Origin: Anaerobacillus alkaliphilus
GTDB lineage: Bacteria > Bacillota > Bacilli > Bacillales > Anaerobacillaceae
Direction: 5' to 3'
Length of the DNA stretch: 64,000 bases
Assembly: GCF_004116265.1 (NCBI RefSeq)
Contig: NZ_QOUX01000046.1
Span: 124,001-188,000 of the forward strand
The position numbers and the translations under genes are program-made. The notes below the pieces were generated by a model that was not told the DNA's origin, did no database searches, and saw only the letters and a list, made by a program, of their open reading frames with translations. How positions within the stretch are numbered: position 1 is the stretch's first letter; every line of letters begins with the position of its first letter. Positions 9,382 through 18,943 of the stretch are shown in pieces.

Positions 9382-10224
9382 ATTAATACGTTCAAGTAAT
9401 TGGATTGCTAGATCATTCTCAATTCTAGTTTCTCCTAATGGTTGGCGAACTCTTCCGTAGTCTTCATGATGGAAGTCTGAGCCACCTGTTCTTAGTAACG
9501 ATATGTTTAATTTACGTTCAATCTCCTGGACAAGTCTTTCGTAATGCAGTTGCGTAGCTTGATCATGGTCGCGGTGATATACCTCGACTCCATGGAGAAG
9601 TCCAGTTGCCACCCACTCTTCGATTTTATCATCTAGTTCATAGTAAACAGGATGAGCAACAACAGCCACACCATTCGATTTTTTAATCCATTCCATAGCT
9701 TCTACCGGCGTCATTTCCCGTTGTTTTTTCACATAGCATGGTTTTCCTTCCCCTAAATACAACTGAAAGGCTTCTGCAACATCCTTTACTACACCTGCTT
9801 TTACAAGTACTTTTGCCACATGTGGCCTTCCAATGCTGCCACCATCAGCTTCTTTTAGGATATCAGCTTCTTTTACACGAATATTGAGGCTTTCGAACTT
9901 ACCTACCATTTCTTCCATTCGTAATTTTCTCATTCTTTGTTGCTCATCAAGCATGGATAAAAGTGACTCATCCTCGATGTCAATACCAAAGCCAAGTACA
10001 TGAACACTGACTCCATTTTCTTTCGTTGAAAATTCGATCCCTGGAATAACCGTTAATCCAAGCTTTTCACCTTCTTGAATCGCAGTACGTACTCCGCCTA
10101 CCGTGTCGTGATCCGTAATAGCAATGTACTGTAGGCCTACCTCGTGACACTTTTTTACCAATTCTCGGGGAGAGTAGCCGCCATCCGAAGCAGTTGTATG
10201 CATATGTAAATCAGCATTTTTCAT
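9367..10224 (-). CDS. PHP-domain phosphoesterase (TrpH/YciV-like)
   Basis: A 285-residue metal-dependent phosphoesterase. The PHP motifs appear in order: NADLHMHTTASDGG, YIAITDHDTVGG, VIPGIEFSTKE, VAVVAHPVYY and GGSDFHHEDYG, which supply His and Asp ligands for a trinuclear metal site. Relatives (E. coli YciV/RNase AM, Chromobacterium 3',5'-bisphosphate nucleotidase) act on nucleoside bisphosphates or short RNAs; the substrate here is not fixed. ATG at 10224 is preferred because AAGGGG lies at good distance; an in-frame GTG 9 nt upstream would abut it. It lies 22 nt downstream of nadE and is probably co-transcribed. Confidence 0.88.
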   Translation of the reverse strand: MKNADLHMHTTASDGGYSPRELVKKCHEVGLQYIAITDHDTVGGVRTAIQEGEKLGLTVIPGIEFSTKENGVSVHVLGFGIDIEDESLLSMLDEQQRMRKLRMEEMVGKFESLNIRVKEADILKEADGGSIGRPHVAKVLVKAGVVKDVAEAFQLYLGEGKPCYVKKQREMTPVEAMEWIKKSNGVAVVAHPVYYELDDKIEEWVATGLLHGVEVYHRDHDQATQLHYERLVQEIERKLNISLLRTGGSDFHHEDYGRVRQPLGETRIENDLAIQLLERINTPRT

Positions 10225-10246
10225 GATAAACACCCCTTATCAAGGA

Positions 10247-11074
10247 TTACTTCCACCACGTATCGTAAATACTTACTGCACCTTGACGCTTATGCTCAGT
10301 AGCTTTGAATTTCATTTCAATCTTTTCTTGGATTTCAGCAGGAACTTGTTTGCCCTCTAAATAGTCATCAATATTCTCGTATGTAAATCCTAGCGCAACT
10401 TCATCCGGTAAACCTGGCTTATCGTCCTCTAAATCTGCTGTAGGTGCTTTCAAATACAAGTGCTCAGGACAGCCTACGTGTTGAAGCAATTGTTTCCCTT
10501 GTCGTTTATTTAAACCAAATAAAGGAACAATGTCACAAGCGCCATCTCCATGCTTCGTAAAAAAGCCAGTAATCGCTTCTGCTGAATGATCCGTTCCGAC
10601 AACAAGACACTGATAGTAGGCACCAACATCATATTGCACCTTCATTCGTTCCCTCGCTTTTGTATTACCTTTCATGAAGTTACTTAATGTTTCACCAGTT
10701 GCTATCGTAAAAGCTTGTACAGATGCATCAACAGCTGCTTTAATATTCACTGTCACTTTCTTCGTCGGGTTAATAAATTGAATAGCGTCCTGGGCATCTT
10801 GTTCATCTTGTTGTTCACCGTAAGGGAGACGAACTGCTATAAACATATAAGGATCGTTTTCTTGTTCCTCATTCAATTCATCTACCGCCATTTGACAAAG
10901 CTTTCCAGCCAATGTTGAATCTTGTCCACCTGAAATACCTAATACATAGCCTTTCGTATTGGTTTTTACTAGGTACTCCTTTAATAACTGAACACGTTTA
11001 GAAATTTCATCTGTAACATCAATCGTAGGCTTTACTTTCATTGCTTCAATGATTATGTTTTGCATATCTACCAT
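10247..11074 (-). CDS. nadE: NH3-dependent NAD+ synthetase
   Basis: A 275-residue NadE that amidates nicotinic acid adenine dinucleotide with ATP and ammonia to give NAD+. The ATP-pyrophosphatase loop is [17 protein letters not shown] (about residues 43-59). The family signatures [20 protein letters not shown] and [17 protein letters not shown] are present. The length matches the ammonia-dependent form; there is no N-terminal glutaminase domain. ATG at 11074 has GGAGG 8 nt upstream. It is the first gene of a likely nadE-PHP operon. Confidence 0.95.
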   Translation of the reverse strand: MVDMQNIIIEAMKVKPTIDVTDEISKRVQLLKEYLVKTNTKGYVLGISGGQDSTLAGKLCQMAVDELNEEQENDPYMFIAVRLPYGEQQDEQDAQDAIQFINPTKKVTVNIKAAVDASVQAFTIATGETLSNFMKGNTKARERMKVQYDVGAYYQCLVVGTDHSAEAITGFFTKHGDGACDIVPLFGLNKRQGKQLLQHVGCPEHLYLKAPTADLEDDKPGLPDEVALGFTYENIDDYLEGKQVPAEIQEKIEMKFKATEHKRQGAVSIYDTWWK

Positions 11075-11168
11075 ATACTTACCTCCAAACAGTTATACCC
11101 TTAGTTTACCATTTAATAGTTGAAAGCACATAAAGTTAGGAAGATTTTCTGTAATGCAAATAGAAAAA

Positions 11169-11190
11169 AGGTTAGGCAATGACCTAACCT
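11169..11190 (-). terminator. Terminator of tlp
   Basis: AGGTTAGG/CCTAACCT with a 6-nt loop, followed by TTTTTTCT on the minus strand, just after the tlp stop. Confidence 0.8.
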
Positions 11191-11196
11191 CCTACT

Positions 11197-11424
11197 CTAG
11201 ATTTCACCATTTTCCCTTGCGGCAATTTCATCGTCAATTTCTGCCTTAAAGCCTTCAATACTATGTTCTCTTCTAGCATTTTTTGCTTCAATTGCTTCAC
11301 GATCTTCTCTACTTAGATCTTCGTTTTGTAAAGTCTTATGAGCTTCTTCTAGATTTTCAATCGTATTGTTTACCATTTGCTCTAAACGTTCTGCATTGTT
11401 ATAGCGATTATCTGGTTTAGCCAT
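11197..11424 (-). CDS. tlp: Small acid-soluble spore protein Tlp
   Basis: A 75-residue hydrophilic helical protein matching the Tlp family over its whole length: [18 protein letters not shown], then [13 protein letters not shown] and [19 protein letters not shown]. Tlp is made in the forespore and packed in the spore core; its function is undefined. In B. subtilis tlp lies beside yneP, as here. The order AAA protein, thioesterase, tlp on one strand suggests a shared transcript ending at the hairpin after tlp. Confidence 0.9.
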   Translation of the reverse strand: MAKPDNRYNNAERLEQMVNNTIENLEEAHKTLQNEDLSREDREAIEAKNARREHSIEGFKAEIDDEIAARENGEI

Positions 11425-11499
11425 GTATGTATTCTCCTTGTCTTAGAATAGTTTTCAAAAACTGTCTATCCAAGGTTATTTTTTACTTCCAGGCAGGTT

Positions 11500-11928
11500 T
11501 TATGCATCACTTTTCTTCTTTACTTCTTCATATGCCTCATGCAAGCTAGGAAACTTTCGCTTAATGGAGATTGGACGAAATGCATCCTTCGTTACACAAA
11601 CATGTTCGCTTGTCCCGGCCACACAAAGCTTTCCTTCTTCATTTAAAATTTCGTAGCCATAGGTTACCTTAATACTGTTATAATCCTCCACCCATGTTCT
11701 TACTTGTACTGTTTCACCATACCTCGCAGGATACTTATATGAAAACTGTAAATTTACAACTGGCGAGAGTATTCCCTCTTTTTCTAAATTTGCATAGTTA
11801 AACCCCATATCCTCAATTAAGCTTGTCCGACCGATTTCACACCAAACTAGATAATTGGCATGGTAGACAACACCCATTTGGTCTGTTTCAGCATATCGAA
11901 CCTTAATATATTCAGTAGTAATTAACAA
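11500..11928 (-). CDS. Acyl-CoA thioesterase, 4HBT/YbgC type (YneP-like)
   Basis: A 142-residue hot-dog-fold thioesterase. The active-site region reads VRYAETDQMGVVYHANYLVW, with the catalytic Asp in ETDQMG and the family HANY motif. It probably hydrolyses short-chain acyl-CoA thioesters in the cytoplasm. B. subtilis YneP is the likely counterpart given its place next to tlp. It starts 12 nt after the stop of the AAA gene, so the two are probably translated from one mRNA. Confidence 0.87.
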   Translation of the reverse strand: MLITTEYIKVRYAETDQMGVVYHANYLVWCEIGRTSLIEDMGFNYANLEKEGILSPVVNLQFSYKYPARYGETVQVRTWVEDYNSIKVTYGYEILNEEGKLCVAGTSEHVCVTKDAFRPISIKRKFPSLHEAYEEVKKKSDA

Positions 11929-11940
11929 ATGTTTTCCCCC

Positions 11941-14265
11941 TTAGAATAGTTTTTCGAAGTCCTCAATCATAAGCTCAGTTAATTCTCTAGTTGTTAATTC
12001 TCTTTCATCGCTCATGATACGATGCGAATGCTGTTGTATGGCTAAGTCGACAAGGTCTTTTGCATATCGACCGTTACTTACTGGCTGTACTTCTGTTACT
12101 TTTGATTGTAAAAGAGTAAAGACATCATTCGATATTGTATATCCATATTCCTTGGCGTTTATTTTAATCATCTCTACTAATTCTTCGGTAGAGTAATCTT
12201 TAAAATGAAAAAACTTTTTAAAACGAGACTCCAATCCAGGGTTACTAAGCAAGAGTTTATCAACTTCACTTGGATAACCGGCCAAGATCACAACTAGATT
12301 GTCATTTTGTTTCGTCATTTCTTCTACTAATGTATCAATCGCTTCTTTTCCAAAATCCCCTTGATTTCCAACAAGTGAATAGGCTTCGTCGATAAATAAT
12401 ACACCACCTAACGCTTCTCTAATCTTCTTCTTCGTTTTCAGTGCTGTTTGACCTGTAAAACCTGCGACAAGATCTCCTCTTCCAACAACAACAAGGTGCC
12501 CCCTTTTTAATAAGCCAAGCTCTCTTAAAATTTTTGCATAGATTTTGGCTACTGTTGTTTTTCCTGTGCCTGGATTTCCAGTAAAAACAGAATGTAGTTG
12601 AAGAGGTACCGTTGGTAGTTTCTTTTCACGGCGAAGCTGTTGAACTTTTACAAATGAAATTAATGATTTTACCTCTTGTTTCACTTCCTCTAATCCAACA
12701 AGCGCCTCTAGTTGTTGAGTACCCTCTATTTCTTCCTCATCTAGATGGTGACTTTTCACATCATCTTTATTTAAAATTGTGAAATCCTCGCTTTGAATAG
12801 GTTCTTGCAGACCAACGACTGAACCCTTTTGAAAAATAGCATCAAGCACAATGTTTTTGACCGTCCTGGCATTTCCAAACGTAGAATCGACCTGTTCTTC
12901 TTCAATTCGTTTCCTCAACTCAATGATTGCATCCTCAGAAAAACTAAAATCATTATCTAAGGCAATGCCTTCCGCTATCTCAATCAATTCATTGACAGAG
13001 TAATCTCGTAAATGAATATGATTGCTTTCTGGAAAGCGACTTCTAAGCCCAGGATTGGACCAGAGAAACTGTCTCATTTCTTCTGGATACCCAGCTAAAA
13101 TGACAGCAAACTGTCCTACGTACTCGCTATTAGTCATTGCTGATACAAGCGTATCAATCGCTGTTTGACCATAGTCATTTCCACTACTATCTACCCTTTT
13201 CAAACTATATGCTTCATCAATAAATAACACTCCACCGACTGCTTGTTTAATAACATTCATGGTGTTTTCTTCTGTTTGCCCTACATAACCACCTACTAAG
13301 TGAGAACGGTCCACTTCGATTACCTCTTCACGTGGTAAAATACCTAACTCAAAATAAATTTTTGCTAATAGCCTGGCTAATGTTGTTTTTCCTGTACCAG
13401 GATTTCCTGTTAAGATCATGTTCAAGCTTAGTTCATCTTTTAACTGATAGCCTTTTTCCTTACGGATTTTCTGATACATTAAGTAATGATATAGTTTCTC
13501 CACTCGAAGTTTTACTTCATGTAGTCCAACCATCTTTTCTAATTCAGTTAATGCGGTTTGATCCTCGTTTATCTTTATTTCGGCTTGTCCAATTAACTTC
13601 TGCCAGTTTTGGTGTAGACGTTCGATTTCTGCAATTGACTTTTTAACCTCCGACAGTTGTGCTTGTGAATAATAAATTCCTTTTACGGAGTCAGAATAAG
13701 CTTCCGTTGACTTAACGATCGTTCTTAATTCTCTCTTTAACTGCTGTAGAATATCAGCCAATTGTTCAAATCGAATAATTCGCTCATCGTCGTATACGCG
13801 CCTTGCTGCTAAAACTAGCGATTGGATGACACCTTCGAAATAGGTAGTCCTTTCAAAAAACTCATTAGCGATCTGAAGATAATCACTAGCCAACTTTTTC
13901 TTTGCATTTCCATGATCAGTTTCACGTATTTGTGGAAATTGAGTAGGAAATAACGGTGTCATTACTTGCATTGAATATATTTTAATAAAAATATCATTAA
14001 TGACTGGATCATTAGAGTCAACTTCCATCGCCTTATCTAACCAGCTCAAAGTTACTTGATCAAGTTCGTTTACTCTTACAAATCTCCCGTATGCGATTAA
14101 TGCATATAGTTTTGCCCTTAATTTACTTCCTTTTGCTGGATGTATTTCTAGCTTATCAACCACCTGCAAATACCTTAGTAGTTGAGCTTCCTTCACATGT
14201 TCAATATTATGACTCCATTTTTCTATCGATTGTTCGATTTGCTCTATAGTAAAAGTATGATTCAT
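11941..14265 (-). CDS. Tandem AAA+ ATPase, SpoVK/CbxX-like
   Basis: A 774-residue protein with a helical N-terminal region (about 1-235, TPR-like and coiled-coil in character) and two CbxX/SpoVK-type AAA+ modules. Module 1 has Walker A at about 286-294 (TGNPGTGKTTLARLLAK) and Walker B GGVLFIDEAYSL near 345; module 2 repeats them at about 563-571 (TGNPGTGKTTVAKIYAK) and GGVLFIDEAYSLVG. Both carry the arginine-containing NPGLRSRF/NPGLESRF segment. B. subtilis SpoVK (stage V sporulation protein K) has a single module of about 320 residues, so this is a larger relative. It is probably a hexameric remodelling machine; its target is unknown. The ATG follows AGGTAGGTGG. Confidence 0.85.
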   Translation of the reverse strand: MNHTFTIEQIEQSIEKWSHNIEHVKEAQLLRYLQVVDKLEIHPAKGSKLRAKLYALIAYGRFVRVNELDQVTLSWLDKAMEVDSNDPVINDIFIKIYSMQVMTPLFPTQFPQIRETDHGNAKKKLASDYLQIANEFFERTTYFEGVIQSLVLAARRVYDDERIIRFEQLADILQQLKRELRTIVKSTEAYSDSVKGIYYSQAQLSEVKKSIAEIERLHQNWQKLIGQAEIKINEDQTALTELEKMVGLHEVKLRVEKLYHYLMYQKIRKEKGYQLKDELSLNMILTGNPGTGKTTLARLLAKIYFELGILPREEVIEVDRSHLVGGYVGQTEENTMNVIKQAVGGVLFIDEAYSLKRVDSSGNDYGQTAIDTLVSAMTNSEYVGQFAVILAGYPEEMRQFLWSNPGLRSRFPESNHIHLRDYSVNELIEIAEGIALDNDFSFSEDAIIELRKRIEEEQVDSTFGNARTVKNIVLDAIFQKGSVVGLQEPIQSEDFTILNKDDVKSHHLDEEEIEGTQQLEALVGLEEVKQEVKSLISFVKVQQLRREKKLPTVPLQLHSVFTGNPGTGKTTVAKIYAKILRELGLLKRGHLVVVGRGDLVAGFTGQTALKTKKKIREALGGVLFIDEAYSLVGNQGDFGKEAIDTLVEEMTKQNDNLVVILAGYPSEVDKLLLSNPGLESRFKKFFHFKDYSTEELVEMIKINAKEYGYTISNDVFTLLQSKVTEVQPVSNGRYAKDLVDLAIQQHSHRIMSDERELTTRELTELMIEDFEKLF

Positions 14266-14372
14266 CTTGCCACCTACCTCACGGAAAACTATTGACCTTA
14301 TCTTATCATTTTCTCGTTAAATATTCTCTAAGACAAAATAAAAAGGATAAGAAAAAATGTTTTCTTACCCTT

Positions 14373-14591
14373 TTAATGACGAATATTTTTTAGGTAGCTA
14401 TCGATTTCACCGAGATATTGTGCTAATTCGTTTTTGTTCATTTCTCTACTTTTTTGCTTTAGTGTTTTGGAAATTAAATGTAGCTCATCTTTTAGGCCTT
14501 CTACCCTAAACCCTTGATCTATATAATTTCTTACCCTTTTATAATAAGCGACGATTTCACTTGTACTCATTTGCTCATAATTCATACCCAA
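14373..14591 (-). CDS. Hypothetical small protein, about 72 aa
   Basis: A short helical, charged protein (QMSTSEIVAYYKRVRNYID, LISKTLKQKSREMNKNEL). The family is not recognised. Start choice: AAGGAG at 14598-14603 is 6 nt from a TTG at 14589-14591, so that TTG is preferred; an ATG two codons later and a TTG directly after the Shine-Dalgarno are alternatives. It lies upstream of the AAA gene on the same strand. A run TTCTTACCCTTTT follows the stop but no strong hairpin is clear. Confidence 0.6.
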   Translation of the reverse strand: MGMNYEQMSTSEIVAYYKRVRNYIDQGFRVEGLKDELHLISKTLKQKSREMNKNELAQYLGEIDSYLKNIRH

Positions 14592-14820
14592 AGCCAACTC
14601 CTTAAATATTTCTGTATAGTAAAAAAGGTTATAATATTATCTATTCTAATGGTTCAAATTTTGTGCTTCAAACCTTTTCGTTCCTCAAAATTTTCACTAT
14701 TTCGACTCTAGGTAATGCTTTCTTAGTATAATAAAACATATTCTCTCGTGAAATTATTGATTACTTGTCCAACTATCCACTGATACATAAAGAAAAAGTA
14801 AACTTTAATTTATAACATAA

Positions 14821-14847
14821 AAAAAGAAAGCCTGTGGCTTTCTTTTT
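14821..14847 (-). terminator. Terminator of the EamA transporter gene
   Basis: A 12-bp stem, AAAAAGAAAGCC/GGCTTTCTTTTT, with a 3-nt loop lies between the small gene and the EamA gene. The 260 bp around it hold no other feature I can support. Confidence 0.8.
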
Positions 14848-14871
14848 GATAATTTGTCGAATTATTTTTCT

Positions 14872-15804
14872 TTAGGCAAGTTTTTTTTCTATTTTTTCCT
14901 TTTTTGTCTTTGGTAGTTTCTTATAGGTACTGATTGTAACTCCACTTAAAACGAAACAAGCTCCTACTATGTGTGGAAGTGTTAATGCTTCACCTAAAAT
15001 AAGACTTGCTAGGACTACAGCTGAAATCGGCATAAAGTTAATAAAGATAGAGGCCTTTGCTGCCCCAATTTGCTGAATTCCATAATAATACATGATAAAA
15101 GAAACAACCGTTACAAACACACTCATGTGACCAATTGCTACCCAAGCAGATAAGGTACTATCAGCAAGATCAGTAAAGGAAGTCTCTACCAAGGCAAAAG
15201 GAAGTAAAAGAATCGTTCCAAATCCAACAGCATACGTTGTTGAAACAATCGAGCTATATTTTTTTAAGACTACTCTTCCAATAACGCTATATAAAGCCCA
15301 GCAAACGACTGCCCCAAGTAAAACAGCATCAATAGCTTCAAATCCCATAGTTAGAAATACTTCAAGGTGTCCGTTGGTTATAATAAAAGCTACACCTAGC
15401 AATGCCAGAATTAATCCTATCACTTGATTACGAGAGATTTTCTCTTTTAAAAAAATTGCTGAAAGAATAATGATGAGAACTGGGTTGGAGGCAATAAATA
15501 ACGAACTCTTTATCACTGGTGCATGTTTACTAGCAATAAAAAAGAAGATATTATAAAGTGCAATTCCAGTTAATCCAAGCAACGCAAATAAAAACCAATC
15601 TTTTTTCGTAGGTTTAGGAATATCTCGTTCTAAATACCACATTAATGGAAACAGGAGCAATGCAGCACCAAGAAACCTAAAAAATGCAACAGTAGCAGGT
15701 TCAAAGCTTTCAATAGCGACCTTTCCCGCAATAAAGGCACTACCCCACGTACTAGTTGCTAAAGCTAACATCAAATAAATGAGCCATGTCTTCTTTGTTT
15801 TCAT
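14872..15804 (-). CDS. EamA-family (DMT) transporter
   Basis: A 310-residue membrane protein with ten hydrophobic helices in two EamA repeats (about 10-145 and 160-295). Typical signatures are ATSTWGSAFIAGKVAIESFE in helix 1 and HAPVIKSSLFIASNPVLIII in the first repeat. The family exports amino acids, metabolites or drugs; the substrate is unknown. The C-terminal tail is lysine-rich. It is monocistronic with its own terminator. Confidence 0.88.
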   Translation of the reverse strand: MKTKKTWLIYLMLALATSTWGSAFIAGKVAIESFEPATVAFFRFLGAALLLFPLMWYLERDIPKPTKKDWFLFALLGLTGIALYNIFFFIASKHAPVIKSSLFIASNPVLIIILSAIFLKEKISRNQVIGLILALLGVAFIITNGHLEVFLTMGFEAIDAVLLGAVVCWALYSVIGRVVLKKYSSIVSTTYAVGFGTILLLPFALVETSFTDLADSTLSAWVAIGHMSVFVTVVSFIMYYYGIQQIGAAKASIFINFMPISAVVLASLILGEALTLPHIVGACFVLSGVTISTYKKLPKTKKEKIEKKLA

Positions 15805-15899
15805 GATATCCCTCTTTATTTTTTTTCGTTACTCGAAATATAACGTAACTGAACGAAAATTTCCATACTTTTTTCTCAAAAAAAATTACCTATTATCTT

Positions 15900-16520
15900 C
15901 TAATGACAATAGGCGTTTGCAAATAACATATCTTTCATAAAACCTCCAATATCCTCTCTATCCTTATTATAAAAAACTACTGGATGAAGTGTGTCCCATT
16001 GATGGGGGGATGAGGCAATATTGAAAAATGTCTTATTTTCTAAATTAATTCTTTTATATTGGCCTTCGTAACGAACTTCAACACTATCTACGTTCTCAGG
16101 ACTATTAATGTGACCAAATGTAACAAAAGTAAAAGGATGATTACCTGTTAACCAGGGACCATCAGTTATTAAAAAGGTTCGGATTTTATATTCCGCTTCT
16201 TCTACACTTGTTCCACCAATGATTAAACGGCTATCAATAATTTTTCGGTATTCATTTTCTTCTTGGTACAGAAGTTCAGTCAATAATTGGTCTTGGTCAA
16301 CGGTATAGAGAACGTACACGATATCCTCTTCTTTGAAACCGATTTGAAATATGGAAACGGACTGACTTGGGTCGTACCCAGTTTGTATCGCCTCTTCTAT
16401 CGTCTGGAAACTTTCTTCATCTAGTATATAATCAATTTTTTTCGAGTTAGCGCCTGTTGCAAAAAACACATAGGAACAACCTAAGGCAATTAACGAGAAA
16501 AGTACGAATAGTCGTTTCAT
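15900..16520 (-). CDS. Hypothetical exported or membrane-anchored protein, 206 aa
   Basis: The N-terminus MKRLFVLFSLIALGCSYVFF is a signal peptide or anchor; the LGC could be a weak lipobox but the residue three before Cys is not the usual Leu. The remainder is a soluble alpha/beta domain without familiar motifs. The family is not recognised. A weak repeat, CCTATT/AATAGG, spans the stop codon and may aid termination. It is divergent from the VTT gene. Confidence 0.55.
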   Translation of the reverse strand: MKRLFVLFSLIALGCSYVFFATGANSKKIDYILDEESFQTIEEAIQTGYDPSQSVSIFQIGFKEEDIVYVLYTVDQDQLLTELLYQEENEYRKIIDSRLIIGGTSVEEAEYKIRTFLITDGPWLTGNHPFTFVTFGHINSPENVDSVEVRYEGQYKRINLENKTFFNIASSPHQWDTLHPVVFYNKDREDIGGFMKDMLFANAYCH

Positions 16521-16694
16521 GATTTAGCCACCTTTAAATCCGAGTTAACCACTTAGTTTTATGGTATTATTAGCATAACAAAAACGCTACAAAATGAAAA
16601 GAACTAAATCTACATCGTTTCATCATAGATTTGTGGTAAAATTAAAAGCTCAAGGACATGTTTTACTTACCAAACAAATTCTAGGAGCGCCTTC

Positions 16695-17312
16695 ATGCAA
16701 AAGATATTATTATTTTTATTTTATACGAGTATTGCCATCGCCATTTATGTTTATCAGGTACCCTTACTCCTTTGGTTTCAACAGACGAAAGAAAGCTCAA
16801 TCTTCTTAACCATGTTTATCGGAACGTTATTTGCCTTATTCCCGATCATCCCCTTCCCGATTATTGGTGGGATTATCGGTGCGATGTACGGAACTTTTCT
16901 AGGTGGATTTGTTACTTGGGTTGCCTCCACTCTTGCGTCGCTGATCATGTTTCTTTTTATTCGTTACGTATTTCAAAGTTGGGGTCTGAAAATTATCAAT
17001 CGCTATGAAAAACTCGATATGATTACTCGCATGTTTGAAAGAAATGCATTTATCACGATTTTAGTATCTAGATTAATTCCTTTTATTCCGTCAATTATCG
17101 TAAATGCATATAGTGCAGTTAGCCGAGTCTCCTTCCTTAGCTACGCAGTAGCCTCTAGTTTGGGGAAAATACCCGCGATGCTTCTTTTTGCAGTCTTAGG
17201 CCATTCACTTGTTTCCTCGAACCAGGAGGTTGTGATTGTTATTGGTATCTACGCACTGATCATTGTGATGACTATTTACTTTTATTCCAAATGGAAAAAA
17301 TCTCTCAACTAA
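16695..17312 (+). CDS. VTT (DedA/TVP38/TMEM64-like) membrane protein
   Basis: A 205-residue membrane protein with about five hydrophobic segments. The VTT core is seen as PIIPFPIIGGIIGAMYGTFL (about 50-70) and SRLIPFIPSIIVNAYSAVS (about 118-136). TVP38/DedA proteins are linked to lipid scrambling and envelope homeostasis; the specific role here is unknown. The ATG has AGGAG upstream. It is convergent with the VanZ-like gene, with a terminator between them. Confidence 0.85.
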   Translation: MQKILLFLFYTSIAIAIYVYQVPLLLWFQQTKESSIFLTMFIGTLFALFPIIPFPIIGGIIGAMYGTFLGGFVTWVASTLASLIMFLFIRYVFQSWGLKIINRYEKLDMITRMFERNAFITILVSRLIPFIPSIIVNAYSAVSRVSFLSYAVASSLGKIPAMLLFAVLGHSLVSSNQEVVIVIGIYALIIVMTIYFYSKWKKSLN

Positions 17313-17313
17313 T

Positions 17314-17352
17314 AAAAAGGATGACCCAATCTCAAATTGGTTCATCCTTTTT
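17314..17352. terminator. Bidirectional terminator
   Basis: AAAAAGGATGA/TCATCCTTTTT with an inner CCAAT/ATTGG pairing closes both the VTT gene and the VanZ-like gene; its right arm touches the VanZ stop codon. Confidence 0.85.
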
Positions 17353-17873
17353 TAGGTTTGGAAGTAGATAATTTTGGAATTAATCCAAAAACAAAGTTTA
17401 ACCAAAATTGCTCCTATAAAAGCCCCTAATGTGTTTAGGATGACATCATCAATGTTTGAGACACGATAGGTGAATAGAAATTGACTACTTTCAATAGCTA
17501 TCGAAAAAAACATAGCTAATACTGTGGTAGAAAAAATCGATTTCCTTAACTTTTTTAACGCTATAGGGGCTAAAAAGCCAAACGGCATAAACAAGATAAC
17601 ATTACCAACTAAGATTTTTAAAGGGTCTATAATCGTCGGACTATATACAGCAATTCGATAAATACTACGGAATGGAATAAAATTGTAATTTCTACCTCCA
17701 GGTCCAACTGGGCCTAATGATGCTCCGTAGTTCCATGCAAATAAAGTCACATAAATAACGAGTGTTAAATATACAAAGAAACTTATAAGTAATAACGTTT
17801 TTAATTTGATTTGACGCCGTGATTTAGTTCGCTTCGTAAGTTGGTCTTTTTTTTGTGGATGAATTTGGAACAC
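17352..17873 (-). CDS. VanZ-family membrane protein
   Basis: A protein of about 173 residues with four or five membrane helices and the VanZ-like motifs GNVILFMPFGFLAP, AIESSQFLFTYRVSNIDDVI and LNTLGAFIGA. VanZ of Enterococcus gives low-level teicoplanin resistance, but most Bacillus VanZ-like proteins have no known role. The start is uncertain: the GTG at 17873 sits almost on AAGGA, and no ATG follows before the first helix. The basic N-terminus (KKDQLTKRTKSRRQIK) fits a cytoplasmic leader. The 255 bp to ku contain no gene. Confidence 0.8.
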   Translation of the reverse strand: MFQIHPQKKDQLTKRTKSRRQIKLKTLLLISFFVYLTLVIYVTLFAWNYGASLGPVGPGGRNYNFIPFRSIYRIAVYSPTIIDPLKILVGNVILFMPFGFLAPIALKKLRKSIFSTTVLAMFFSIAIESSQFLFTYRVSNIDDVILNTLGAFIGAILVKLCFWINSKIIYFQT

Positions 17874-18128
17874 TTCCTTAATTAAAGTCCGTGGGTGTTA
17901 AGATTGGCATTAATCACCGATTTTATGTTGGATACTAATACCTCTAACATACATGAACAAACTGTTTCTCCTCTATTATTAACGGTTCTCGTCCCTTTTG
18001 ACAAGTATTATTTTCCGTAAATCTTAGACAACCTTCGCGATAGGTAAAAGCTTACAGACTGTTACATAGTAAGTCGAACATACTAGTAAGTAGCAGACCA
18101 TTTTTAACTAAGGAGTGAGGCGTCCAAT

Positions 18129-18941
18129 ATGCACACTATGTGGAAAGGTTCTATCAGCTTTGGTTTAGTCCATATCCCGATCAAATTGTTTTCTGCTACG
18201 GAAAACAAAGACATTAAGCTTCGCATGATTCACAAAGAATGCAATAGCCCGATAAAGTACGAGCGTACCTGTCCTGTATGTGATAAAGAGGTTGAAAGTA
18301 GTGAGATCGTTAAAGGCTATGAATATGAACCAGGAAAGTTTGTATTACTCAATGAAGATGATTTAGAAAAAATTGAGCTAGAACAAAACAAAAGCGTTGA
18401 AATTATTGACTTTGTCAAATTAGAAGAAATTGATCCGATCTACTTTAACCGATCTTATTTTATTGGCCCCAATGAAAATGGCCAAAAAGCCTATATGCTT
18501 TTAAAACAAGCCATGGAGAAATCAGGAAAAATTGGAGTAGCAAAAATCACCATTCGTTCCAAACAACACCTGGCAATTGTCCGTGTATTCAAAAATGCTC
18601 TTGTTCTGGAAACCATGTATTTTCCGGATGAAGTTCGCAATATTGATCAAGTTCCAGGGGTACCTGAGAATATTGAACTAAGTGAGAAAGAAATGGAAAC
18701 AGCTATTCAATTAATTGAACAATTAACAACACCATTTGAACCGGAAAAATATACTGATGATTATCGTACTGCACTGATGGATTTAATCCAGGCGAAAATC
18801 ACTGGTAATGAAATTGAGACTCCAACAGAAAAACCGCAAACAAATGTTGTGGACCTAATGGAAGCGCTTCAGGCTAGTATTGACCAAACAAAACAACCGA
18901 CAAAGCGTAAAACAACAAGGAAAAAGAAAGCGACTGGTTAA
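18129..18941 (+). CDS. ku: NHEJ DNA end-binding protein Ku
   Basis: A 270-residue bacterial Ku homodimer subunit (B. subtilis YkoV). It threads onto double-strand breaks and recruits LigD. The N-terminus MHTMWKGSISFGLVHIPIKL is the family hallmark, followed by the ERTCPVCDKEVESSEIVKGYEY segment (in part) and the bridge region near HLAIVRVFKNALVLETM. The C-terminal tail (about 250-270) is Lys/Thr-rich (KRKTTRKKKATG), a basic extension seen in bacterial Ku that aids DNA binding. It is the first gene of an NHEJ operon; the ligase gene begins 2 nt after its stop. In Bacillus this system protects spore DNA during germination. Confidence 0.96.
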   Translation: MHTMWKGSISFGLVHIPIKLFSATENKDIKLRMIHKECNSPIKYERTCPVCDKEVESSEIVKGYEYEPGKFVLLNEDDLEKIELEQNKSVEIIDFVKLEEIDPIYFNRSYFIGPNENGQKAYMLLKQAMEKSGKIGVAKITIRSKQHLAIVRVFKNALVLETMYFPDEVRNIDQVPGVPENIELSEKEMETAIQLIEQLTTPFEPEKYTDDYRTALMDLIQAKITGNEIETPTEKPQTNVVDLMEALQASIDQTKQPTKRKTTRKKKATG

Positions 18942-18943
18942 AC